64,000 bases of DNA, taken from contig NZ_JBKKJT010000001.1 in the NCBI RefSeq assembly GCF_046614675.1, forward strand, positions 62,001 to 126,000. Reading direction: 5' to 3'. The notes beneath the pieces were generated by a model that worked only from the letters and a program-made list of their open reading frames with translations, did no database searches and was not told the origin of the DNA. Of this stretch, positions 57,916 through 64,000 are shown piece after piece. Made by a program: the position numbers and the translations under genes. Every line of letters begins with the position of its first letter. Within the stretch, counting starts at the first letter, position 1. The DNA is from Chryseobacterium cupriresistens. GTDB taxonomy: Bacteria; Bacteroidota; Bacteroidia; Flavobacteriales; Weeksellaceae.

Positions 57916-58770
57916 TTAATTCAACTTATAAAAATATTTCATTTTTTTCGACCACTCTAAAAAACATTTTTTTCTGTCGATCTCAACATCAATTTTCCAA
58001 TTTGGTTCTGTGATTTGTAGATTATTGAAAGCCTGATCAATTGTAATAAAAAAATGATTGAAAAATATTTTTCTTTCGTGGATTTTTGTTGAATCATCTA
58101 CACTTTTTAATATAAGATTTCTTCCTAAGTATTTTTTTAAATCAGATTCTATAGCTATATATTCCAGTTGTCTCATACGTTGTCTTTTCCTACCAATTAA
58201 GTTATAGTAATGAATTGATTTGCCTTTAAGAAATTCAAAATTATTATATTCAGAATATCTATTAAAAATTATAATTCGATCAATTTTTTTTGGTAATTTG
58301 AAGATTATCTTTAAAAAATTTTGTATTTGTGTATTATCTTTAAAGTCATAATAGTGCAAGGAAAGAATATTAGATGATAGTAGTGAAAATAGAAGAAATT
58401 CAATGTTTTTATTTGCTTTATTTATTTTGTTGTATCTATAATGTATGATATTGGGTTGTGAATCTAAAGTTATTGCGAATAAGCAATCTATTGTATCACA
58501 ATTATCATTATAAAGATCTTCAAAAATGTTGTCATTATTATTGTCAATAACGTTATTGTCAGAAATTCTATTATTATCTGAGAGTTCCACTACCAATGTT
58601 TGCAATATCTCAATATCATCAATATTTTCCTCTAAAAAATTTAAATATGATTTTGTTAAAAGAACATTTAAATTCTCATTAAATAAGATACTATTAATGT
58701 CTGCAAATGATTTATCACGAGAATTTGATACATATTTTTCAATGATATCTAATGATGGTAAAATAGTCAT
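57916..58770 (-). CDS. Unknown protein paired with AAA ATPase, candidate effector
   Basis: 284 residues, very AT-rich codon use (many I, N, K, Y, D; a run of Asn/Asp around 65-90). No signal or membrane segment. The second half holds KKIDRIIIFNRYSE (a possible beta strand) and HERKIFFNHFFITIDQAFNNL (231-251), which faintly resembles the PLD-like fold of MIT C-terminal domains (H-D/E-R-x-I), but this is weak. Its start overlaps the stop of the ATPase gene (TAATG), so the two are translated together. Toxic or DNA-targeting effector role is inferred from context. Confidence 0.6.
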   Translation of the reverse strand: MTILPSLDIIEKYVSNSRDKSFADINSILFNENLNVLLTKSYLNFLEENIDDIEILQTLVVELSDNNRISDNNVIDNNNDNIFEDLYNDNCDTIDCLFAITLDSQPNIIHYRYNKINKANKNIEFLLFSLLSSNILSLHYYDFKDNTQIQNFLKIIFKLPKKIDRIIIFNRYSEYNNFEFLKGKSIHYYNLIGRKRQRMRQLEYIAIESDLKKYLGRNLILKSVDDSTKIHERKIFFNHFFITIDQAFNNLQITEPNWKIDVEIDRKKCFLEWSKKMKYFYKLN

Positions 58771-60146
58771 TATAATAATTCTTTTACTAAGTTATATGTA
58801 TTGTCGTAGAACCCTGATGGGAAGCTTGGTGATAATTTTCCTTTTATATCAATAGAATGTGATGTGATTTCAAATTTCTTTTCTGTGCGCTTAAAGTAGT
58901 GTATTGTAATATCTTCAGGCTTCAAATTATATTCTTTATTCTTTATTAAAACTTGTAACTTTCTTATAATGTGTTCACTGTGGGTTTCAATAAAATAATT
59001 ATTGTTATTTCCTATACTTAACAATGTCTCAATAAATTTAGCTTGTAGTGAAGGATGTAAATGAACTTCAGGTTGCTCAATTAGTAATGTTTCGTTTTTA
59101 TGAGTGAATTTTTCTGATAATATAGCTTGAAACAAAATTGGTAATTGTAATGAAACACCATATCCGACATCTGTGATATTAGACCAAAATCCCTTTGTCT
59201 TAACATTTAACGCTAAAACTGGTAATTCTTTATTTTTTATTATTTCGACTTGTTCTGCGATACCAGATTTATGTATAAATTTATTTAATAAATCAATTTT
59301 ATTTTTAAATTCTCTTTCACTTTGACCTGGATCACCTAATATATTAATTAGCTTTTCAATATCAATAAGTTTATAATTGGATTTTTTATCTTCTTGAAAA
59401 TATAATCTTTTGGGAGAATTTCCAATTGGATTAACAAAACGAAAACCATCTATATACTCCAAACAATAATTTTGGAAAATGAGTAAAAATATAACTTTAT
59501 AATATATATCCAGAGGATTTTCAATATCTAAGGCTAAAATTTGCTTTTTAATATCTGGTTCAAACAAAGTAAAAAAGCCTTCTTTTTGTGCTAAACAATC
59601 CTTTAGTTCAAATTTGAAATCTTTGAAATTCCCAATAATAGTAGAAGAAAGCTCTCGTTGACTATCGTATAAATCGATTTTTTTACTTTGTATTTCTATC
59701 TTTCCAAAAATATCATTTTCAATAATGGTTGTAATATTTTTATGATTATTTAAAGTAGAACTTAAAATAAACTTTATTGACGTTTTTGAAGATTCTATAT
59801 TGTTTAATAAATTGATTATTATTTGATTGTCAAATTCGTTTTTATCAAGTTTGTTGGTGAATTTCAGAAAAAATTCTATGTATTTTGATGAATCACTAAA
59901 TGAAAAATTTAATTTTCGTGACTTAATCTTATCTCTAATTACTTCTTGGTAATTTCCTAAGTCTGTGTAATCTCCTCTCAATTTTAAATTACTTTCTAAT
60001 GGTGAATCAAGCGTTTGCTTAAGTGAAAGTAAAAATTTCAATAGTGAACTTTTTCCACCACTATTTTCACCTATTAGAATATTTACTCTTGAAAATTCTA
60101 AATCCTGATTGTCAAAGTTTCTGAAATTATGAATATTTAATTTCAT
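58770..60146 (-). CDS. AAA/ABC-type ATPase of the OLD/DUF3696 class, candidate defence protein
   Basis: 458 residues. Walker A GENSGGKSSLL (26-36) right after the IHNFRNFDNQDLEF start, signature-like GYGVSLQLP (328-336), Walker B LLIEQPEVHLHP (354-365) and switch His389 in IETHSEHII. C-terminus ends with the DUF3696-like FPSGFYDNTYNLVKELL. A long, variable, lysine/asparagine-rich insert (about 60-310) separates the motifs. No TOPRIM domain. Such ATPases drive several anti-phage systems with a second toxic protein; the partner gene follows at once. Confidence 0.8.
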   Translation of the reverse strand: MKLNIHNFRNFDNQDLEFSRVNILIGENSGGKSSLLKFLLSLKQTLDSPLESNLKLRGDYTDLGNYQEVIRDKIKSRKLNFSFSDSSKYIEFFLKFTNKLDKNEFDNQIIINLLNNIESSKTSIKFILSSTLNNHKNITTIIENDIFGKIEIQSKKIDLYDSQRELSSTIIGNFKDFKFELKDCLAQKEGFFTLFEPDIKKQILALDIENPLDIYYKVIFLLIFQNYCLEYIDGFRFVNPIGNSPKRLYFQEDKKSNYKLIDIEKLINILGDPGQSEREFKNKIDLLNKFIHKSGIAEQVEIIKNKELPVLALNVKTKGFWSNITDVGYGVSLQLPILFQAILSEKFTHKNETLLIEQPEVHLHPSLQAKFIETLLSIGNNNNYFIETHSEHIIRKLQVLIKNKEYNLKPEDITIHYFKRTEKKFEITSHSIDIKGKLSPSFPSGFYDNTYNLVKELL

Positions 60147-60447
60147 ATGTCAATTTAATTTATAGTTTGTAATAAAACTTTAATATATAAAATATCTTAA
60201 AGTATAAATTTAAAAGTTATTTTACTTTCAATAAAATAATTTTTTTAATTTTAAAGTTGCCTTATTTTTAATATAATAATCTCTAATTAATAAAAAAATA
60301 TTTTATCTGTTAGAAAGAAAATAATATTATTACAAACTTGCGAAAAAAAAAATTACATTGCTTACGGGAAACCGCAAAAATATTATTTCTTAAAACAAAA
60401 TCACCTCCCAAAAACTGAGAGGTGCCTAGTATTTAAATTCCGGTTTT
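60147..60447. other. Extremely AT-rich spacer upstream of the ATPase gene
   Basis: No gene. Long A and T runs. Base composition matches the ATPase pair and not the surroundings, so this belongs to the same transferred block. A CACCTC/GAGGTG hairpin lies at 60402-60424, usable as terminator for the small lipoprotein gene on the minus strand. Confidence 0.65.
60402..60424 (-). terminator. Terminator of the small lipoprotein gene
   Basis: CACCTC (60402-60407) and GAGGTG (60419-60424); the minus strand continues ATTTTGTTTTAAG. Confidence 0.65.
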
Positions 60448-60621
60448 TTATCTTCGCTTAAAGCTATACGCCAGCAAAATAGCAAAGCCCATAGTAACGC
60501 AGGTTATAATTGAAATGGTTTCAATGGAAATTCCACTTTTCATCTGTGTGTTTTCTTTTTCACATGAAAAAAAGAATAATAATGTCATGAACAGACATAC
60601 CGATAGTAATTTTTTATCCAT
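60448..60621 (-). CDS. Small lipoprotein with one membrane helix, 57 residues
   Basis: Starts MDKKLLSVCLFMTLLFFFSC: a lipoprotein signal with Cys20. A hydrophobic helix follows (TISIITCVTMGFAILLAYSF) and the end is KRR. Between them lies the short EKENTQMKSG. Two membrane-associated parts in so small a protein are unusual. A real gene is supported by the start, signal and terminator. Function unknown. Confidence 0.6.
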   Translation of the reverse strand: MDKKLLSVCLFMTLLFFFSCEKENTQMKSGISIETISIITCVTMGFAILLAYSFKRR

Positions 60622-60758
60622 AAATGTATTTGTTTGGTTACGAAATGTTTATAGCAAAAAGTATACCGGATTTGTAGACTAAGAAATGGGTTTATTAAGT
60701 TGTCCTTTTAGTTAGTACCTGGGATTAATGAGTAACAAACGTTATCCTATTAATAGCC

Positions 60759-60831
60759 CTTCGACAGGCTCAGGGTGACAATCCGAATACCAACCGAAAT
60801 TTTTAGCGTTGTCAGGCTGAGCCTGTCGAAG
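60759..60831. repeat. Long inverted repeat CTTCGACAGGCTCAG / CTGAGCCTGTCGAAG
   Basis: Fifteen-base perfect arms at 60759-60773 and 60817-60831. The CCCTTCGACAGGCTCAGGG type of sequence occurs in many bacterial genomes. It lies at the 3' end of the YggS operon and may stop transcription. Confidence 0.75.
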
Positions 60832-60863
60832 CCGGTATTACTAAAGTGATAGGTTTTTACTGC

Positions 60864-61304
60864 TTAATTTTCGGTTAAATTTTTGGAAACGTTATCTATT
60901 ACCAAAATATAATGACAATAATGAAAAATAGTACCAGCAATGAAAAGGAGAGAAGCTATTATTATCTCAGTAGTCAGGTGATGTAGGATAAAATGCAGGA
61001 TCAGGAAAAGTACAGCGGAATAGATTAGGGAAAATAGGATAGAATAAAATGCTTTTGTTTTGTAGGTAAGAATTCTTGTATTTTCGTTGTAGTAGAAGTA
61101 TTCTTTACCAGGTGAGAAAACTAATGGGGATTTGTTGGCAAAATCAAGTTTAAACATTTTGTTTTCACCTATGATGGTGCCGTCAGCAAGAACAATATCA
61201 GTTAAACCCCTTTCTGTGATTGAATGACATACTGCATCAGTGACATTTTTAAACGTTTTGCTATCTTTTATTTCTCTCTCAAAAGTATAAGTAAAGGGGA
61301 ACAT
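60864..61304 (-). CDS. Membrane protein of unknown function
   Basis: 146 residues. A cytoplasmic N-terminal half of about 80 residues (TFEREIKDSKTFKNVTDAVCHSITERGLTDIVLADGTIIGENKMF, probably alpha/beta) is followed by two membrane helices (AFYSILFSLIYSAVLFLILHFIL and IIIASLLFIAGTIFHYCHYILVI). I do not recognise a family. It begins 6 bp after the YggS stop codon, so it is the last gene of that operon. Confidence 0.7.
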   Translation of the reverse strand: MFPFTYTFEREIKDSKTFKNVTDAVCHSITERGLTDIVLADGTIIGENKMFKLDFANKSPLVFSPGKEYFYYNENTRILTYKTKAFYSILFSLIYSAVLFLILHFILHHLTTEIIIASLLFIAGTIFHYCHYILVIDNVSKNLTEN

Positions 61305-61310
61305 ATAATT

Positions 61311-62057
61311 TTAGTCTTTATTATTTGTTTTTCCTTCATCCCAATAATAAGTGTCCGGGTAGATTCTCGCTCCAAAAACAGCAGTCCCCACCCGTACAAT
61401 CGTGGCGCCTTCTTCAATGGCCGTTTCCAGATCGCTGCTCATTCCCATGGAAAGCTCTTTCATTTCTACGTTGGGGATATTTTCGGTGATGATGTCCTGC
61501 TGAAGATTTTTCAGGATTTTAAAGCATGCTCTTACTTTATCGGTCTCGGCACTGAACAGACCGATGGTCATCAATCCCTTTATCTTTAAAGTAGAGTAGT
61601 GAGAGACCTTTCGGGTAAGTTCAATCGCCTGATCAGGATTAACGCCAAATTTGCTTACTTCATTGGATGTATTCACCTGAATCAAAACATCCATTGTTCT
61701 GTTTTCAGCCAAAAGTCTTTGATGAAGTTTTTCAGCAAGTTCCAGACGATCCAGAGACTGGACGCAGGTAACATCGTATTTCAGGATATCTTTGATTTTA
61801 TTGGTCTGAAGATGGCCGATAAAATGATTTTCATGGGGAATGTCTTTCAGGTCTTCATATTTCTCCTTCAATTCCTGTACCTTGTTTTCTGCGATCAATT
61901 CCTGTCCGTTTTCCAAAGCAATTTTGATACGGTCTGCAGAAACAGTTTTCGTAGCCAGTAATAATCTGACTTCATTATTGTTTCTTCCGGATTGCTCACA
62001 AGACTTTCTTATTCTTTCATTGATCAAAGCGAGGTTGTGGAGAATATCTTCTTTCAT
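61311..62057 (-). CDS. YggS-family PLP homeostasis protein
   Basis: 248 residues, single-domain PLP-binding alpha/beta barrel (like the N-terminal domain of alanine racemase). The PLP lysine is in LLATKTVSADRI; NKVQEL, NHFIGHLQTNKI and LSMGMSSDLETAI are typical. It controls the vitamin B6 pool and 2-keto acid metabolism rather than acting as racemase. It overlaps the upstream AAA+ gene by 4 bp. Confidence 0.95.
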   Translation of the reverse strand: MKEDILHNLALINERIRKSCEQSGRNNNEVRLLLATKTVSADRIKIALENGQELIAENKVQELKEKYEDLKDIPHENHFIGHLQTNKIKDILKYDVTCVQSLDRLELAEKLHQRLLAENRTMDVLIQVNTSNEVSKFGVNPDQAIELTRKVSHYSTLKIKGLMTIGLFSAETDKVRACFKILKNLQQDIITENIPNVEMKELSMGMSSDLETAIEEGATIVRVGTAVFGARIYPDTYYWDEGKTNNKD

Positions 62058-62773
62058 GATGGGATAATTTCTTTAGCCTCCAGTTTTTTTATTAAAGCAG
62101 CTTTGACGGCGGTTAAAGCATGGTCTTTAGCTTCAGCAAAAGAAACAGAGTATTTTCTTTCAATCGTTCTCAAATCTTCCGGAAACTGTGCTAATAATTG
62201 ATTGTAGTACGAATCCAGAACGTCAGCGGAAGGCATTTCATAATTAATTTTTAGCTGGAAGCGTCTTAAAAGGGCGGTGTCAATAATCTCAGGATGATTG
62301 GTGGCACAGATTAAAAGCGCATTCTCAGGATAATAATCAATCAGTTGAATCAGGGTATTAACTAATCTTCTCATTTCACCCACATCTTTATCATCGCTGC
62401 CTCTCGCTTTTCCGATCTGATCCAGTTCGTCAAGAAAAAGTACGGATCTTTCTCTGGCGGCTTTATCAAAAATCATTTTAATATTCTGGGACGTTTCCCC
62501 GATACGGGATGAAACAATATTGCTAAGGTTTAAAATAATAATATTTTTTCCCAGAGCATTGGCAATGGCCTTGGCCGTCATTGTTTTTCCACATCCGGAA
62601 CTTCCTTCAAGCAGAATCTTATGGTTAACCGGCAGGCCGTATTCCTGCAGTTCCTTAACATAAGCATGCTCCTTGATAAGTTGTACAAGCTGCTCCCTGT
62701 TGTTCGCATTGAGAAATACTTCGTTAAGATTTACCTGTTCTTTATCTTGAATAATAAGGTTGTACAGATTCAT
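62054..62773 (-). CDS. AAA+ ATPase
   Basis: 239 residues, one AAA+ module. Walker A LLEGSSGCGKTMTAKAIA, Walker B VLFLDELDQIG, sensor 1 LLICATNHPEI, and arginine-finger-like LLRRFQLKI. The order (GETSQNIKMIFDKAARERS) resembles FtsH/SpoVK-like AAA proteins. No protease domain follows. Target unknown. Translation is coupled to YggS through the ATGA overlap. Confidence 0.88.
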   Translation of the reverse strand: MNLYNLIIQDKEQVNLNEVFLNANNREQLVQLIKEHAYVKELQEYGLPVNHKILLEGSSGCGKTMTAKAIANALGKNIIILNLSNIVSSRIGETSQNIKMIFDKAARERSVLFLDELDQIGKARGSDDKDVGEMRRLVNTLIQLIDYYPENALLICATNHPEIIDTALLRRFQLKINYEMPSADVLDSYYNQLLAQFPEDLRTIERKYSVSFAEAKDHALTAVKAALIKKLEAKEIIPS

Positions 62774-62955
62774 AATGACAATTAAAAATATTGAGTAAAC
62801 AAAGATAAAGCTTTATTGGACGTCAAAAAGAATCCTGAAAAATAATAAACAGCTGGTCCAGCGTAAAATGGATTGTAATGATAAATGAACTGATGTTGGT
62901 GTTAGCAACAATTTGTGAAAATCTGTGAGATTTGTGGGAAAAAGACTCAATAAAA

Positions 62956-62985
62956 AATAAAGCCAGACTTGCGACCGGCTTTATT
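62956..62985 (+). terminator. Terminator-like hairpin
   Basis: AATAAAGCC and GGCTTTATT pair across about 12 bases. Confidence 0.6.
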
Positions 62986-63031
62986 CATTGGATATTAAAA
63001 TTTGTTATGAAACTAAGATCTTTCTGCTTAT

Positions 63032-63097
63032 GTTTTTGTACCCTTTTACCCGATGGGTAAAAGAGTGATCCGATCTCTCAGACTAAAAACATAAAAC
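63032..63097 (-). ncRNA. Branched hairpin structure downstream of the 26-residue gene
   Basis: Outer arms ATGTTTTT and AAAAACAT enclose CTTTTACCC-GAT-GGGTAAAAG (perfect 9-bp stem, 63043-63063) and a GAGTGATC/GATCTCTC part. It could be a terminator, a 3' untranslated structure of the small gene, or an independent RNA. Confidence 0.4.
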
Positions 63098-63142
63098 AAT
63101 ATAATTAGTATAGATTTTCTATAGGCTTGTTTTGTTTTAAGA

Positions 63143-63223
63143 TTAGTTTCTTTCTCTTCTTACTGTCATGAAATATGAAGTAATTACGACTAAACCTGTT
63201 GCGATACCGATATAAGTTATCAT
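63143..63223 (-). CDS. 26-residue single-span membrane peptide
   Basis: MITYIGIATGLVVITSYFMT followed by VRRERN. One membrane helix and a positive tail. The start is preceded by an A-rich stretch typical for initiation in these bacteria. Too short for normal gene finders. Plausible as a small subunit or regulatory peptide; no function is known. Confidence 0.5.
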   Translation of the reverse strand: MITYIGIATGLVVITSYFMTVRRERN

Positions 63224-63743
63224 TTTGTATTATTTTTAATTATTTGACTTTTTTTTATCAATCTTTCAATTGCAATATTACTACTTTCAAATCATGTGCC
63301 AAAGTAAAATACTATGATGTTTATCAGTGTATTAGCGTGTTTCAGGTTCATGTATTGGTGAATTTTTGTTTACAATAAATTAATGTATTATTTGAAATTT
63401 ATTAATACTTTTATTATTCTATCTGTAAAATTATGTGAATGTGTTAACTGTTTATCGACTTCTATATTGGACTTGATAAAACAAATAATAAATAATGCTT
63501 AGCATAATATTGTTTTAAAGTGTATTTTTTGAACGTTAATTTTTCACTTCAAACAGATTTTTATGTTAATAAAATTTATTTTTAACACTGATTTCTATGT
63601 TGGAATTTTTGTCAGCTGTCATATTTCATGTCAGAGAGAAATAGGAGTTTGTGTCACAACTGAAAATAACATTGTCTGCTGACCGATGGCTTGGATGCCA
63701 TGTTTTGAATTACCCGGAGGCTTTTACTACTTTTGTATAAAGA
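63224..63743. other. AT-rich spacer before the SMR gene
   Basis: About 520 bp without gene or repeat that I can recognise, apart from the SMR promoter at its end. No guanidine-riboswitch consensus was noticed. Confidence 0.6.
63705..63735 (+). promoter_or_regulatory. Promoter of the SMR efflux gene
   Basis: TTG at 63705-63707, 20 bp spacer, TACTTTTG at 63728-63735. The first ATG is 8 bases downstream, so the leader is minimal. Confidence 0.65.
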
Positions 63744-64000
63744 ATGAATTTTATGGGACGCAGTTATATTTTTCTTGCTCTGGCAATCATATTTGAAATT
63801 ATTGCCACTACTTTTCTGAAAAAATCTGAGGAATTTTCCAAACTATGGCCATCTATAGTAACAGTTGCCGGATATGCCTGCGCTTTTTATTTTTTAAGCC
63901 TTACCCTTCGTCAGATTCCTGTAGGAATTACCTACGCCATCTGGTCCGGCGTAGGGATTGTATTTATAACGATGATCGGAGTGATAGCATTCAAACAGAT
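63744..64000 (+). CDS. Small multidrug resistance (SMR) family transporter, 3' end outside the window
   Basis: The first 85 codons are visible. Start at 63744 (MNFMGRSY) or at the second ATG, 63753. Three membrane helices are seen, and the essential Glu lies in the first (LALAIIFEIIATTFLKKSEEF). The second holds VTVAGYACAFYFLSLTLRQIPVGITYAIWSGVG, the SMR signature. Inner-membrane exporter of small cations (EmrE or SugE group); guanidinium export cannot be ruled out. Confidence 0.92.
   Translation, partial: MNFMGRSYIFLALAIIFEIIATTFLKKSEEFSKLWPSIVTVAGYACAFYFLSLTLRQIPVGITYAIWSGVGIVFITMIGVIAFKQ

Larger units (their letters stand above)
62774..63142. other. Spacer with terminator and a branched hairpin structure
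   Basis: No gene. Holds a CTGTGAGATTTGTGGG motif near 62921 related to other dispersed copies, a terminator-like hairpin at 62956, and the structure at 63032. Confidence 0.6.

Noticed and set aside
57900..60450. Integrated prophage or integrative element
   Set aside because: No integrase, attachment repeats or tRNA boundary; only base composition hints at transfer.
62054..62773. Defence role for the AAA+ ATPase
   Set aside because: It overlaps the housekeeping YggS gene and has normal composition; nothing links it to the ATPase pair at 58770.
63224..63743. Guanidine riboswitch before the SMR gene
   Set aside because: I could not find the conserved core of any known guanidine riboswitch class; the region is AT-rich without clear stems.

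Overview
The window looks like chromosome from a Chryseobacterium-like member of the Weeksellaceae (Bacteroidota, Flavobacteriia). The DNA is AT-rich. Promoters carry the Bacteroidota TAnnTTTG -7 box. Protein families such as the 661-residue urocanate hydratase, monomeric isocitrate dehydrogenase, GldF-free lipoprotein-rich gene content, LytTR/LytS pairs and HTH-plus-coiled-coil regulators fit that group. I saw no rRNA, tRNA, integrase, transposase or CRISPR array. This assignment is inference from gene content only.

Layout. 1-9.3 kb: a cut-off GH5 cellulase, a Gfo/Idh/MocA oxidoreductase, pcm, a D-2-hydroxyacid dehydrogenase, a DUF559 nuclease bracketed by inverted palindromic repeats, and hutU with a Crp-like regulator. 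9.5-13.9 kb: a metallo-hydrolase, a TPR protein, an HTH regulator, a 1 kb repeat field with an exact 315 bp tandem duplication, and an exported thiol peroxidase. 14-19.2 kb: a GapN-like dehydrogenase and two paralogous ECF sigma/membrane-protein operons. 19.2-32.9 kb: an S41 peptidase, two metallo-hydrolases, AraC plus an aldo/keto reductase, and a LytTR/LytS two-component system flanked by two operons (DUF1223-DoxX and cytochrome P460-lipoprotein). Those two operons share an upstream motif at an identical 67 bp distance from the -7 box. A divergent SDR/HxlR pair follows. 33-39 kb: a propeller lipoprotein, isocitrate dehydrogenase, a cytosolic thiol peroxidase, a nonsense-mutated VOC pseudogene, and a DUF763 protein ending in a clamp-binding-like motif. 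39.3-47.7 kb: a run of fourteen same-strand genes (Crp-like regulator, five VOC/DinB enzymes, hydrolases, three SRPBCC proteins, SDR, DoxX-like) that reads as a detoxification/stress cluster. 47.9-57.2 kb: an S9 peptidase, a third ECF operon, a hydrolase, a J-domain protein and gcvP. 57.4-60.6 kb: an HTH regulator and a very AT-rich ATPase plus unknown-protein pair that looks like a defence module. 60.8-64 kb: YggS and AAA+ genes, a 26-residue membrane peptide, and the start of an SMR efflux gene.

The most unusual content is intergenic. First, at least ten tracts have strict 7-bp periodicity but varied heptamers, mostly of the form C(T/A)NNNA(C/T) on one strand; three run right up to a start codon. 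Second, a REP-like palindrome occurs four times, two of them as inverted ends around a DUF559 nuclease gene. Third, a hairpin family (GTCATT..AATC) shows compensatory changes between copies, and a second two-hairpin family does the same. Fourth, a roughly 85 bp element recurs about eight times.

All calls come from reading the sequence and translations. No database search was run.
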